Assembly: GCA_015207585.1 (NCBI GenBank)
Contig: JADEWQ010000001.1
Span: 81,449 to 145,448, forward strand
Source: Pleurocapsales cyanobacterium LEGE 06147
Lineage (GTDB): Bacteria > Cyanobacteriota > Cyanobacteriia > Cyanobacteriales > Xenococcaceae
Reading direction: 5' to 3'
Length of the DNA: 64,000 nucleotides
Shown here piece after piece: positions 9,132 to 19,032 of the stretch. Within the stretch, counting starts at the first letter, position 1. The number at the start of each line of letters is the position of its first letter. Position numbers and translations under genes: made by a program. The notes under the pieces are model-generated. The model worked only from the letters and a program-made list of their open reading frames with translations. It ran no database searches and had not been told where the DNA came from.

Positions 9132-10391
9132 TTAGTCTACTTCTGGCTCCTGACTCCTGCCATAACTGACAATTTTGTCGTAAAGTCGAGCTAAGCGATC
9201 GCCTTTTACTTTCCACGCAAATTCTTCCTCGACTCGTTTTTGTCCTGCCTGTCCCATCTGTATTCTTAATTGGGGATCCTCGACTAATTTCTTCATTGCC
9301 TTGGCAAGATCGGACACTGCTTGCTCTGGAGTATCGGCAGCAATTTTTAAGCCAGTCGCTTCCGTTACCCCAATAGCAGGTCCTCCTAAATTTAAGCAGA
9401 TGACCGGACAATGGGCTGCCATAGCTTCTAGACAAACCAATCCTCCAGACTCGTGGAGGCTCGGATGGATGAGAGCTATACATTCTCCCAGTTTATTTAA
9501 AGTATCTTGTCGCGATAGCTTATTCCAAAATTTTACCTGACGGCTAATTCCTAACTTTCCTGCGAGTAACTGAAGCCGCTTTTTTTCGGGACCGTCTCCT
9601 ACAATCCAATATTCAGCATTTTCCGGGAAATCGGCTCGAGCAAAGGCATGCAATCCTAAATGAAAGCCTTTCCAGTGTAAGAGCCGACCGATACTAATAA
9701 ATTTAATTGAATTACGTTCATAACTGGCGTATTTGGCGAGTTGGGTAATTTCTTCCTCGGATAAACCCAATTGGGGAAAAACCTCTACGTTAGTCGCACC
9801 CAATTTACGCAAGCGCTTTGCTGTATCTTCTGTCGTGCCTCTAGCTAACACGCTTCTGCGGGCAGTAATGCGTACGAAAGGATCGAGTTCTCCCAAGCTG
9901 CGAGCCAAACTTCTCAAGATTTCATAAACTTTGCCGCGAAAACCAAAATCTTTCCAGAAAGCTGTTGGAGTTGACTCTCCACCTCCAACAGGTCCCCAAA
10001 CAAAAGGAATTGGCAGCAGCGATAAAAAACTGGGTGACGAATACCTTACGTAAGTTACGTGATGTACCAAGTCAAAGCTTAAATTTTGATGTAATTTACG
10101 AGCAACAAAATAGGCTTTTAGCTGCCAAAAATAGTAGTGCAAATGAACTATTCGTTGGTTTCGATTTAATTTTTGTACCCAATGAGGTAGTTCGCAGTAG
10201 ATAAACTCAAGTCCTGGAAGAGGATTGGTAGTTATTTCTTCTTCAATTGCCTGGCGATTATCCTCCCGAGTTATGACCCAAACTCGATGGTACTTGACCA
10301 ACTCCTTAACCAAATTCCAACCTACCCCAGGTTCAGAACCCTCTCCAGGTCTACAGGCATAGGCAGATATTAAAATCTTGAGATTTTTCAC
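9132..10391 (-). CDS. Glycosyltransferase, family 4
   Basis: 419 residues. The start MKNLKILISAYACRPGEGSE resembles GT4 enzymes that carry the ACRPGEGSEPG motif for donor or acceptor binding. The C-terminal half has KFISIGRLLHWKGFHLGL near residue 227 and HPSLHESGGLVCLEAMAAHCPVI near residue 310. The predicted activity is addition of one sugar to the growing exopolysaccharide repeat unit in the cytoplasm. It is preceded by another transferase gene only 8 bases away, which points to one transcript. The last codons overlap a short GGAGTCA-type repeat (CTCCTGACTCCTG near 9143), so the C-terminal tail SQEPEVD is probably repeat-derived. Confidence 0.88.
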   Translation of the reverse strand: MKNLKILISAYACRPGEGSEPGVGWNLVKELVKYHRVWVITREDNRQAIEEEITTNPLPGLEFIYCELPHWVQKLNRNQRIVHLHYYFWQLKAYFVARKLHQNLSFDLVHHVTYVRYSSPSFLSLLPIPFVWGPVGGGESTPTAFWKDFGFRGKVYEILRSLARSLGELDPFVRITARRSVLARGTTEDTAKRLRKLGATNVEVFPQLGLSEEEITQLAKYASYERNSIKFISIGRLLHWKGFHLGLHAFARADFPENAEYWIVGDGPEKKRLQLLAGKLGISRQVKFWNKLSRQDTLNKLGECIALIHPSLHESGGLVCLEAMAAHCPVICLNLGGPAIGVTEATGLKIAADTPEQAVSDLAKAMKKLVEDPQLRIQMGQAGQKRVEEEFAWKVKGDRLARLYDKIVSYGRSQEPEVD

Positions 10392-10399
10392 TTGCTATA

Positions 10400-11551
10400 C
10401 TATCGATCTTCCAAAACCAGAGATGTTACTTTAGCTAAAAACTGGGCTGCCGCTTCTGGAGTATATTGGCTCATCAACTTTTGGGAATTCTCGCCCAATC
10501 TAGCAGCTAGCTCGGGATTATCGATAAAATAGCGCATTAACTGAGCTAATCGTTCGGTTTCATATGGATCCAAACAATAGCCGTTGTCTCCATCAATTAC
10601 TAGTTCCGATGCTCCCGCCCATTTAGAGCAAAGAATAGGTTTGCCCATAACCATGGCTTCTAGTACCACCATGCCCCAAGTATCTTCCAGAGTAGGCAAA
10701 ACAAAAACGTCAGCCAGAGCGAAATAAGCTCCTACAGAATCATAATCTACTCTTCCCACCCATTTGACGGAATCGGTCAAATCGTTTTGCTGAGAGTAAT
10801 TTTGCAATTCTTCTTGCTGCAAACCATCGCCAACTATTAGTAAAGTGTAGTTATTATATCCCTGCTGTTTGAGGAAAGTACAAGCTTGAAGGAGCAAATG
10901 TAGACCTTTTCTCGGTATTATGCCACCGACAAAGAGAAAAATTGGTCGCTTGAGCCGAGGAATATCCAATTTTATCTCGGTAATTTCTTTCGAGGGAGAA
11001 TTGGTAGCAGGAACCTCATAAGGATGAGCAAAAACTCGCTCTGGTTTGGCTTTAAGAATTTCTAGCAAATAAGCTTTACCTGCTTGACTATTGGTAATAC
11101 AAGCGTCTGAAGCTCTTACCATTGCTTGGCGTAAAGCTATGCGTAGGGCTGAATTGCGATAGTCTACTCCAGGGGAACTGCCCTCGTAAGCAATAACTAC
11201 TCTCCATTTGCCTAAAGGCTTAAACAAAAGTGCTAACAGGGTCCAAATCCCGAAAGAATTGGAAAAAATAATATCGGGTTGGAATTTAAGCAACCTACCA
11301 ACAATATTTAAGGGTAGATAAGTGAAATTATTTCCGTAGCTCGTTGATGCTTTAGTGATGGCTATTACTTTTCTCTTGCCAACTACTTCGACCTTAAACG
11401 AGTTTTCCAACCCTGAAGCAAATCCAAACCAACAACTAGTGAAAACAGTAGTCTGGGGAAAGAGTTTGGTCAAACTACTCATGGTAGGTTGCCAGTAATA
11501 AAAAGCTGATGTTAGCAACCAAGCAATGCGGGAAGTATTTAAACTACTCAC
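10400..11551 (-). CDS. Glycosyltransferase, family 4
   Basis: 383 residues with a GT-B fold. The donor-side motifs are FLFVGGIIPRKGLHLLL near residue 202 and LPTLEDTWGMVVLEAMVMGKPIL near residue 285; ITNSQAGKAYLLE lies between the two lobes. The enzyme should act at the cytoplasmic membrane on an undecaprenyl-linked intermediate. The spacing of 8 to 9 bases on both sides places it in a tight operon with the preceding transferase and the beta-helix lipoprotein. No strong Shine-Dalgarno sequence is visible before the ATG, which is common in cyanobacteria. Confidence 0.87.
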   Translation of the reverse strand: MSSLNTSRIAWLLTSAFYYWQPTMSSLTKLFPQTTVFTSCWFGFASGLENSFKVEVVGKRKVIAITKASTSYGNNFTYLPLNIVGRLLKFQPDIIFSNSFGIWTLLALLFKPLGKWRVVIAYEGSSPGVDYRNSALRIALRQAMVRASDACITNSQAGKAYLLEILKAKPERVFAHPYEVPATNSPSKEITEIKLDIPRLKRPIFLFVGGIIPRKGLHLLLQACTFLKQQGYNNYTLLIVGDGLQQEELQNYSQQNDLTDSVKWVGRVDYDSVGAYFALADVFVLPTLEDTWGMVVLEAMVMGKPILCSKWAGASELVIDGDNGYCLDPYETERLAQLMRYFIDNPELAARLGENSQKLMSQYTPEAAAQFLAKVTSLVLEDR

Positions 11552-11560
11552 AATAAAAAT

Positions 11561-13525
11561 TTAGTAACCTAAATAAGGAAAAAATCTGCCAATCTGTCGT
11601 CGGTTGGCATTAAGGATATCTTTGATCGTGCCGTTTTTAATTTCTCTCACCAAAACTTTGTATCCTTTCGCTGTAGGCATATAAGGACGAGTCAAGATTG
11701 CTACTTTGGATTCATTATTGATGTATTGAGCTTGAGGCGGATTAGTATTGGGAATATCTGTATTGATATAAATTAAACCACCGAGTACTTCAGTATAACC
11801 ATTATTTTTGGTTTCAATGATAGTTCCCGCTCTTTCAGTTTTCAGACCCAAAATCCAAAGGGAACCACCGTCGTTTAAAATTTTGGCTTCTGAATTGGGA
11901 GGAAGTTCTTCAACATTAAGACTTCGCGCCCAAGCATTTTGATTGCGGATTCTAATCAATCCCGAAACAATATCTTCAAAAAAGACATCTCCGGTTCCTG
12001 CTTGAGTGTTGTTGTAGGATTTGAGCAAAGATTTTTTGATAACGAGAGTACGCTGAGCATTATGCTCGATACTCGGATCTTCTAAATTTTCGAGAGAAAC
12101 GATTGGTTCGTCACCATCTTCAAAACGAAACATTGGGTCTACTGATTTGCGAGCAAAATAAGCTCTCATGCCAATAATTTCCCTGACACTGCCGCGAATC
12201 AAGATAGGTTCATCTACCTGGTACATCCGATTAGGCAGAAATACCGTTTTGACTCCAGGAGTATCAATTGCTCTTTGTATATCTGTTCCCGTACTTCCTT
12301 CAACTACGGCTACATTTTTGAAGTCTCGTTGAAGATAAGGAGTTTCCTTGTCTGACAGTCGTAAAAGTTTTGTTTGTCTGGATAAACCTCGCAATGGCTC
12401 TCCACACGCCCACTCTTTTATATTTCCTTTGAGTGTCGTCAGCTTGCCCGTATCGCAGTTGTAAACTCGAGCAGTGGTTTGATATCCTTGTTGTTTAATG
12501 TCAGCAAGAAATGTGTTAATTGTCTTATTCTCACCTGGCGTTCCATCGCGATCGCGGTTATATCTGGTTACAATTGCCGCTGTATTTTTGCTATTTGTTC
12601 CTTTTAGCTCAGCTCCTATTAAGGTAAGGTTAGAGTTGTGAGCGAAGACCAAAATAGCAGGTACTCGGTTGAGACTTTTTAAATTTCGGATGGTCAAAAC
12701 CTGCATGGCATGTTCTATTCCTACTCTTTTTTGTCCTTCTAAAGTAATGTTTTCCATATGTACGGAGTTGGTCGTACCTCCGCCAACTCTAATACCACTG
12801 TTAAAACCCTTAACTAAAACATCCTTGACTAGCAAAGGTCCTAATTCGGCATCGGCTAAGCCTATACCATGAGAGCCTTGTCCATCACCGGAAATAACAG
12901 AGACATTAAAAATACCGCCACCATTGTTGGAGTTAAGTTTTATTCCAATAGCATTGGTATTTCCCGAACCCGTATTAATAGTTAAATTTTCAACTCGATT
13001 GCGAAAGCCATTGGCTCGGTTCTCTTTTGTATCGATCACTGGTTTACTTTGTTTTCCAGAAAAGCCAGGGGCATTATCTTTGAGCTTAATAACAGTTTCT
13101 TGGCGACTTTCACCCAGAAGAGTCGTGCGCTTATAGTAATGTCCACCGTGAACACCTCTTGGCCAGTTAATTGTATCGCTTACAAGATAGGTTCCTTTAG
13201 GGACATAAATTATTTTTCCACTATTAGCAATTTCATCTCGTTCAATTGCTTTTTTAAAAGCCTGAGTATCGTCAGTTACACCATCACCTTTGGCTCCATA
13301 ATCTTTTACGTTAATCACTCCTCCTCGATCTTCAGGCAAATCGGGAAAGATTTCTCGGTGTTCAAAAAGTTGTTTTTGCCGTTGTTCCTTAGTTTGAGGT
13401 AAGTATTGTTCTTGTTGCCGACTGTTGGTTTGAGCTAGATATTGTCTTTGAGCCTGAGTTTCAGCTAGAGAACACGAACCGATGACAGAAATCAATAATA
13501 TTATTATAAATCGCTTGTAAACCAT
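11561..13525 (-). CDS. Lipoprotein with pectate-lyase-3 type beta-helix
   Basis: 654 residues. The N-terminus has a signal peptide and a probable lipobox (VIGSC, cysteine 18), so the mature protein is likely membrane-anchored and exported. A glutamine-rich linker follows. Residues 69-95 (GVINVKDYGAKGDGVTDDTQ) are the hallmark of the pectate-lyase-3/GH55-type right-handed beta-helix domain; further short repeats extend to about residue 330. A second helix-like block starts with the FLPNRMYQVDEPILIRG stretch. Members of this superfamily bind or cleave polysaccharides. Placement inside the glycosyltransferase operon suggests it trims, modifies or releases the secreted polymer. Catalytic residues cannot be assigned with confidence, so a purely binding role is possible. 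Confidence 0.83.
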   Translation of the reverse strand: MVYKRFIIILLISVIGSCSLAETQAQRQYLAQTNSRQQEQYLPQTKEQRQKQLFEHREIFPDLPEDRGGVINVKDYGAKGDGVTDDTQAFKKAIERDEIANSGKIIYVPKGTYLVSDTINWPRGVHGGHYYKRTTLLGESRQETVIKLKDNAPGFSGKQSKPVIDTKENRANGFRNRVENLTINTGSGNTNAIGIKLNSNNGGGIFNVSVISGDGQGSHGIGLADAELGPLLVKDVLVKGFNSGIRVGGGTTNSVHMENITLEGQKRVGIEHAMQVLTIRNLKSLNRVPAILVFAHNSNLTLIGAELKGTNSKNTAAIVTRYNRDRDGTPGENKTINTFLADIKQQGYQTTARVYNCDTGKLTTLKGNIKEWACGEPLRGLSRQTKLLRLSDKETPYLQRDFKNVAVVEGSTGTDIQRAIDTPGVKTVFLPNRMYQVDEPILIRGSVREIIGMRAYFARKSVDPMFRFEDGDEPIVSLENLEDPSIEHNAQRTLVIKKSLLKSYNNTQAGTGDVFFEDIVSGLIRIRNQNAWARSLNVEELPPNSEAKILNDGGSLWILGLKTERAGTIIETKNNGYTEVLGGLIYINTDIPNTNPPQAQYINNESKVAILTRPYMPTAKGYKVLVREIKNGTIKDILNANRRQIGRFFPYLGY

Positions 13526-13741
13526 ATTTTTACGCTCAATAAAAGTTATGTTCTAAACTAAATTTGTAAGTCAGATTTAATCTATTTGTAATATTCAAAA
13601 TATCGAAATAATAATAAGTTGATAAGATAAATAATTTTATTAATTAAAATCCAGATTTTTTTTTAGCTAAGCTTTAAATATAAAAAAATATCTCGTTTGA
13701 TTATCCGAGATAATAAGTTGAAGCTAGATTCGGACAAAATT

Positions 13742-14674
13742 TTAGAAATTAAAATAAATGCGATCTTCTGAACTTACATATTTTTCAAGAAAGTTTGTTT
13801 TCCATTCCTTAGTAAGATTTCTGATTAAGACAAGCTCATCCTCAGTATAAATTGCTTTACTGAAAAATTTCTTTTCTATAACAGTAAACTTATTGACAAC
13901 AGGATTTTGTTTAATTATATCGGGTATTATGCCGCGCAAAGTTTTTCTAAGAGAGCCTCGCGAACCTAGTTTATCTTCGAGTAAATTTAGTAACTTAATT
14001 AATGCTATTTTAGTATCGGATGGCGAAACATTTTCTCGCTGAGAATCGAACAGGTACTGCTTAAACTTTTCTGGATCGAGTTTGAGGGTATTTAACAGGT
14101 CTATTTCTAATCCGGGATTGCGTTTTAATTTATCGTATAGTTTAATTTCTACCCGATCGCGTCCGAATACGTCAATCCATTTTGTCAATAGGCTATCGTA
14201 GTCACAAAAATAAATATTTTCTGTTATAAACTGTTGAAATGAACCCTTATACATAGTAGATTTGACGCACTCTTTATACCACGAAATCATAAAATCAAAT
14301 TGATTGCGCAAGTAAATAATAACTTTGACATCAAAATCGGCGAAGTATTCTCTTAGTTGAATAATTTGTTCTTGAGAACAAGAGCCAAAAGCCTCAGAAC
14401 TAATGACTGTCGTTTTTGCCTTAACTGTATGTATTTCCTCAAGGACATCCAACCAGTCTTGCTTGCGCTTAACGAAACCGAAACTTTTCATTTTGGTTGC
14501 CGACCATCCTAGTAGATGATGTCCATATTGGTGCGTACCTGTAGCTTTAGGTCTTCCTGCGGTAGGATATAGGATGCCCTCCGAGAGCAATTGTTCTTGA
14601 ACTGAAGCTAAAAACCTTTGAATAAAAGTGGTACCTGTTTTGTGCGTGCCTATATGTAAAATAAGCCGTTGCAT
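13742..14674 (-). CDS. Sulfotransferase-family protein
   Basis: 310 residues. The start RLILHIGTHKTGTTFIQRFL contains the 5'-phosphosulfate loop (HIGTHKTGTT) that binds the PAPS donor. VKVIIYLRNQFDFMISWYKE fits the 3'-phosphate-binding segment. The family moves sulfate from PAPS to hydroxyl groups of sugars or other acceptors. Sulfated exopolysaccharide is common in cyanobacteria, so this gene probably decorates the polymer made by the surrounding transferases. It stands between the beta-helix lipoprotein (217 bases away) and another GT4 gene (188 bases away), so it may have its own promoter. The acceptor is unknown. Confidence 0.85.
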   Translation of the reverse strand: MQRLILHIGTHKTGTTFIQRFLASVQEQLLSEGILYPTAGRPKATGTHQYGHHLLGWSATKMKSFGFVKRKQDWLDVLEEIHTVKAKTTVISSEAFGSCSQEQIIQLREYFADFDVKVIIYLRNQFDFMISWYKECVKSTMYKGSFQQFITENIYFCDYDSLLTKWIDVFGRDRVEIKLYDKLKRNPGLEIDLLNTLKLDPEKFKQYLFDSQRENVSPSDTKIALIKLLNLLEDKLGSRGSLRKTLRGIIPDIIKQNPVVNKFTVIEKKFFSKAIYTEDELVLIRNLTKEWKTNFLEKYVSSEDRIYFNF

Positions 14675-14861
14675 AAGTTCCTAGAATGACAGAATTTCTG
14701 TAAAGCTTTAAATTTGTGAAAACTTAATATTTTGCATCTTATTAAAATAAAAGAAAAAATCAGTAAAGACTATTAATAAAATCAACAAAAACTCTAGTTC
14801 GATCGCACTACAAGAAAATTAACTTGGAATGACTAAAAAATCCTTATAAAAAAGCTTGAGT

Positions 14862-16109
14862 TTACTTATTAGCTAAGCTCGTGTAAAGAGAAAGATGCCG
14901 ATGTGCCTGCAATTTTAAGTCGAATTCTCGTTTGGCTTTTTCACGAGCGCAAAGACGTAAATTTTGGTAGCGGCTATTATCCTCGATAACCCAAGCAATT
15001 CCTCTAGCCAGATCCTCAACCTCAAACGGTTTGGCTAAGTAACCATTTTGTTGATGATCGACAATATCGCATAACCCAGTTGCCGCAAAGGCAACTACTG
15101 GCGTACCGCAAGCTAGAGCCTCTGAGGCAATCTGTCCAAAAGCTTCTTGTACGGAAGGGACTACCACTACATCGGCAGCCGAATAAACGAGAGCGAGTGA
15201 GGTATCATCTTGAAACGAACCGAGATAGTTGGCTTTAAAACCTACATCAGCAGGGTTTTCAGGTTTAGAAGCTCCAAAAATGACAAGCTCTAATTTCTCT
15301 TGCCAGCCAGATTTACTGAGGTTTTGCAATGCTGGTTGAAGAAACTGATAACCTTTCCTCGAATTTCCAGTCGTTCCAGGGGATGCCCCAAAAAGGACGA
15401 GCTTTTTATCTTGAGGTAAATTTAGTACTTCTCGCGCTAAATAGCGATCGAGGGGTTTGTAGATTTCCAGATTAAGTCCATGGGGAATTACTTTAACTAG
15501 CCTTTCTTTAAAAAGAAAACTTGACTTAGAGCATTCAGCTAACCAATAGCTTGGACTAACAATGGTTAAATTGAGTTTTTGCCAGGCTTTAGCTTTGCGC
15601 TGCCAAACCCATCGGGATAGATCCCAGTTGCGATTGCTGTACAGTTGGGGACAAGAACCGCAAAACTCAGTATAGCGTTTACAATCTTCGGCATAGTGGC
15701 AGCCACCTGTAAACGGCCACATATCGTGAAGAGTCCAGACTATTGGCTTATTAAACTTAGCAAGAGTCTCAATGTTGACAAATCCATTACATATCCAGTG
15801 CAAATGGATAATATCTGGATTAAACCGTGCTACGTTGGGAGCGATCGCATCGGGAATCAATTGAGGTGAAAACATGCCCGAGTTGCGTTTAGGGTATAGC
15901 TTCAGGGGTAAATTAGATAATTGAGGACCCGCCTTAGTCAATAAGGATTTTTCAGCTATTACTGTCTTATCGACACTAAACTTGGCTCGCACCAACATTT
16001 GAGAATCTACACCAATGCTCTGCAATCCTTTATTGAGGCGATAGGCAGCCCTTGCTCCTCCATTATCAATATCAGACGTGCTCAGATGCAGAACTGTTAT
16101 TTTTGTCAT
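14862..16109 (-). CDS. Glycosyltransferase, family 4
   Basis: About 415 residues from the preferred start at 16109. The upstream in-frame ATG at 16148 would add 13 residues that lie in a CGCAAAGG repeat and do not look conserved, while MTKITVLHLSTSDIDNGGA is a typical GT4 start with a glycine-rich acceptor loop. A cysteine-rich stretch (WPFTGGCHYAEDCKRY, FCGSCPQL) is a hallmark of a WcaC-like subgroup. The donor half shows KLVLFGASPGTTGNSRKG and VPSVQEAFGQIASEALACGTPVVAF. It should add a sugar to the lipid-linked repeat. It is followed by the epimerase gene in the same direction. Confidence 0.87.
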   Translation of the reverse strand: MTKITVLHLSTSDIDNGGARAAYRLNKGLQSIGVDSQMLVRAKFSVDKTVIAEKSLLTKAGPQLSNLPLKLYPKRNSGMFSPQLIPDAIAPNVARFNPDIIHLHWICNGFVNIETLAKFNKPIVWTLHDMWPFTGGCHYAEDCKRYTEFCGSCPQLYSNRNWDLSRWVWQRKAKAWQKLNLTIVSPSYWLAECSKSSFLFKERLVKVIPHGLNLEIYKPLDRYLAREVLNLPQDKKLVLFGASPGTTGNSRKGYQFLQPALQNLSKSGWQEKLELVIFGASKPENPADVGFKANYLGSFQDDTSLALVYSAADVVVVPSVQEAFGQIASEALACGTPVVAFAATGLCDIVDHQQNGYLAKPFEVEDLARGIAWVIEDNSRYQNLRLCAREKAKREFDLKLQAHRHLSLYTSLANK

Positions 16110-16196
16110 AAGTGGTAGGTATAACTTAGCCTCACGCAAAGGACGCAAAGGGTTTGAGAAACGATAGCGAATTACGTTTTTGAAGGCAACTTAATC

Positions 16197-17324
16197 TCAG
16201 CTATGCTTGCTTATTAATAGACCTTTCTGCTCCATTTCTGCTAGAGATAGCTCAAAAGCAGTTTTATCGACGGGTGACTGGGTTAGATACCAGTCTAGAT
16301 ACTGAGCTAATCCTTCCTTTAGAGGAGTTGGAGTCCATTCTCCAAAGATATTGGCAAAAGTGTTCGTGTCTGCAACCGCATGGCGAATATCTCCCACCCT
16401 AAATCGTCCGGATACTGTCACTTTTGCTTCTTTCCCCGTAAGTTGGGCGAGGGTTTGGACTAATTCTAATAGGGTTACTGCCTTACCACTACCAATATTA
16501 ATCGTCGCTGCCAAAGGCTTGTCATAAAATGCACATTTGACAACTGCCTCGGCTACATCTTTAACAAAGACAAAATCTCTTGTCATGAGACCGTCTTCAA
16601 ATAGTTCAACGGTATTTCCTTGAACTACGGCGTTGGTAAAAATGCCAATGATTCCTGTATAAGGATTTCCCAATTCCTGTTTGGGACCATAAACATTCTG
16701 AAACCGTAGAATAGCTAAATCGATATTTTGGCTTTCACAATAGTTTTGAAGTAATTGCTCTTGCCAGAGTTTGGTCAAACCATATACTGACGTGGGTTTG
16801 GGAAGCTGAGTCTCTCTCATGGGTAGTACTGACAGCTTTTCGCCGCGAGTGCTATAAACTTCCCATTTGTCTTGTTTTAAGTCGTGTAAGTTACGTCCTT
16901 TTGGGTAGTAGACTGTTTGTCCATCAGTGTACGCACCTTCACCATATATCGCTCTGCTCGATGAGAGAATAATTCTGCCAGGTCGATGGTTGAGGGTTGA
17001 AATCAATTCTAATAGCTTTGCAGTGCCATTAGCATTGTGTTCAACATACTTGCTTACTTCATACATGGATTGACCCGTACCTGTCTGGGATGCCAGATGA
17101 ATGACAATATCCGTTCCTTCGACAATATCTCGATAGGTCTCAATATTCCGAACGTCATCTTTTATACATACTGCTCTTGCTTTTAATTCGGGAGCAAAAT
17201 TCTGCGAGGTTTTATGAACCTGAGGATCGAGGGAATCAATAATTACAATTTCAGTGTCGGAAGGTAAGCTGTCAATAACCCATTTTCCAATGAAGCCCGC
17301 CCCACCAGTAACAAGAATTTTCAT
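16197..17324 (-). CDS. NAD-dependent sugar epimerase/dehydratase
   Basis: 375 residues of the extended short-chain dehydrogenase family. The N-terminal GGAGFIG loop (residues 7-13) binds NAD(P). The catalytic set is serine in ILSSSRAIYGEG and YGLTK as the YxxxK pair. The protein should convert a nucleotide-sugar donor, by 4-epimerisation or dehydration, for the neighbouring transferases. The SSSRAIYG motif resembles UDP-glucose and dTDP-rhamnose 4-epimerases, but the substrate is not certain. The 114-base gap to the following rhamnosyltransferase-like gene and their shared strand fit a donor-supply role for it. The length is a little above the usual 310-340 because of an insertion around residues 140-165. 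Confidence 0.85.
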   Translation of the reverse strand: MKILVTGGAGFIGKWVIDSLPSDTEIVIIDSLDPQVHKTSQNFAPELKARAVCIKDDVRNIETYRDIVEGTDIVIHLASQTGTGQSMYEVSKYVEHNANGTAKLLELISTLNHRPGRIILSSSRAIYGEGAYTDGQTVYYPKGRNLHDLKQDKWEVYSTRGEKLSVLPMRETQLPKPTSVYGLTKLWQEQLLQNYCESQNIDLAILRFQNVYGPKQELGNPYTGIIGIFTNAVVQGNTVELFEDGLMTRDFVFVKDVAEAVVKCAFYDKPLAATINIGSGKAVTLLELVQTLAQLTGKEAKVTVSGRFRVGDIRHAVADTNTFANIFGEWTPTPLKEGLAQYLDWYLTQSPVDKTAFELSLAEMEQKGLLISKHS

Positions 17325-17438
17325 AGATATTGATACTCTTTGTTTAATCGTATATAACAGTTTTTATTGGTAGGAAATAAAGTTCCCTCATTCAGCCGAG
17401 ATAGGAATATTTTGGATTCAAGTGAAATCTCTATATCT

Positions 17439-18320
17439 CTATACAGATTTGTACTGCTTAACCTTGAAGCGGCTGATATTAATATCATTAAGCTTGTGAG
17501 ATTTAATTCTCAAAAAGGCTTTTCTAAATACCGAATAGGGTAGAAAAAGCAATATTCTCGCTTGTTCTAGCAAAAAGGGTACCAATTTTTCGTTGCGATC
17601 GAGAGCTTCCGAATCGATGCAAAAATCATTTAATACTTTCGTTGCTGGCATTCTCACTCCCTTTCGATAAACATTCATCCAATTAGTATCGTGAACGACT
17701 TCTAACCAACAAGGTTTACTAATAATTTTTTGAGCGGAATTACATACTTCATAAAGTTCTTTATGTGGTCTACAGAGACATGTGTTGAAAGATGAAGGCT
17801 CGTATTTTTCTACCAAGCTGATAAAATGATTGGCAAATTCATAATCTAAATATACTTTGCCCTGATTTAACTGATAGCCAAAGATAAAATTAATGGTTTC
17901 ACCGTCTTGTTGTTCGAAGTTATCTTGAATCATTTGGATATAATCTTTGCAGATAGCATCATCGTTATCAAGCCAGGTTGTAATGAGATATTCACAATCA
18001 TCCGTGACAAATTTACTAACTAACTCCCTCATCTGTTCGGGAAATTGACCGTATGGAAGTACGCAATCTACATACAGGGGGATAAAGTTTTCCCACTCGG
18101 CATATTTGGCAATTTTTTGTTTAAAAAACTCGGGAGTGTTGATATCAAAAAAAACTAACCATTTGAAGTTTTGATTTACTTGATTGCGAACTGATGGATA
18201 ACAAAAGCGATCGAATAAGTCAAATCTTTTTTCAAGCCAGGTCGGATCGGTTCCTTTTCCTCCATTTTGGAAGCTTTTAGTATTAAACTTAGTCAGTACA
18301 AAATGATTAAAAATTCCCAT
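17439..18320 (-). CDS. Rhamnosyl-transferase-like protein
   Basis: 293 residues. The pattern MGIFNHFVLTKFNT, then RFDLFDRFCYPSVRNQVNQN, FKWLVFFDINTPEFF and ITTWLDNDDAIC matches the family annotated as putative rhamnosyl transferase in Pfam. DNDD probably provides the metal- and nucleotide-binding carboxylates of a GT-A-like fold. It is likely to transfer a deoxy-sugar in the exopolysaccharide pathway, but the family is poorly characterised biochemically. A gap of about 700 bases follows upstream, so this gene probably begins the transcript that runs down to the Wzy-like gene. Confidence 0.75.
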   Translation of the reverse strand: MGIFNHFVLTKFNTKSFQNGGKGTDPTWLEKRFDLFDRFCYPSVRNQVNQNFKWLVFFDINTPEFFKQKIAKYAEWENFIPLYVDCVLPYGQFPEQMRELVSKFVTDDCEYLITTWLDNDDAICKDYIQMIQDNFEQQDGETINFIFGYQLNQGKVYLDYEFANHFISLVEKYEPSSFNTCLCRPHKELYEVCNSAQKIISKPCWLEVVHDTNWMNVYRKGVRMPATKVLNDFCIDSEALDRNEKLVPFLLEQARILLFLPYSVFRKAFLRIKSHKLNDINISRFKVKQYKSV

Positions 18321-19032
18321 AATCTTACGTAACTAAACTTTTTAATTTGAATATTTAGCATTTAAATTATTCAGTTTTTCCTAGAGTTTAAAGATATTAA
18401 ACTCTCTAAGAAAAAAAACGTATTAAGTAAAAAAAATGACGATAAACCCCCATACCTTGAAAATTTATTAGCAAGCTTTTCGCTGTTCCCCACCACTTAA
18501 TTAAATTTTAGTCAATCAAATGTTTACTTATTACTGTAGCATTTTTTTGAATTTACTTGAGGAAAAAAAATAATTTTTAGCTTCTGATGATCGACTGTCA
18601 AATTTAATAAAATAACTAGAAAAATTTCGGTTCTTAAAACAAAAAATACTAAAATAGGCTTTTCTAAAACGCGACCATTTTGGTCAGTCCATATCCAAAA
18701 CTTCTGTTTTTTAATACTTGATTAGTCCGATCGTTGTGATGGATGACATTTACGTCATACTGCTTTTATCACCTCAGCTAAAGAAAAAGAGGCATCAACC
18801 AGTAGACAAATTAGAACATTTCCTAAAAATACCTTGTGCTAGCGCAGCATTCTTTAGCAAATCGATAATCTTTTTTATAGCAGGCTATGATAATACCAAA
18901 ATTTTCCATACTTTTTCCCATAGTAAAAAGAGTTAATAGCAATCTGGCTGAAAGCGAGGCGTTTCAAGGTTGCACTCTTAGCATTATTACTTGTAGGTAA
19001 TTTTTTTTTGCTTCCGACAAGAAGATTTAACT
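18321..19032. other. AT-rich intergenic region, promoter of downstream operon
   Basis: No convincing gene is present. A 72-codon open frame (18718-18936, plus) has no recognisable motif and no Shine-Dalgarno sequence. The minus-strand promoter for the transferase operon that begins at 18320 should lie in the left part; no clear -10/-35 pair can be assigned. Confidence 0.4.

Noticed and set aside
9301..9540. 79-codon plus-strand open frame
   Set aside because: Antisense to a GT4 gene with strong motifs on the minus strand.
18718..18936. 72-codon plus-strand open frame in the 700-base gap
   Set aside because: No family motif, no ribosome-binding site, and AT-rich codons like the surrounding noncoding DNA.
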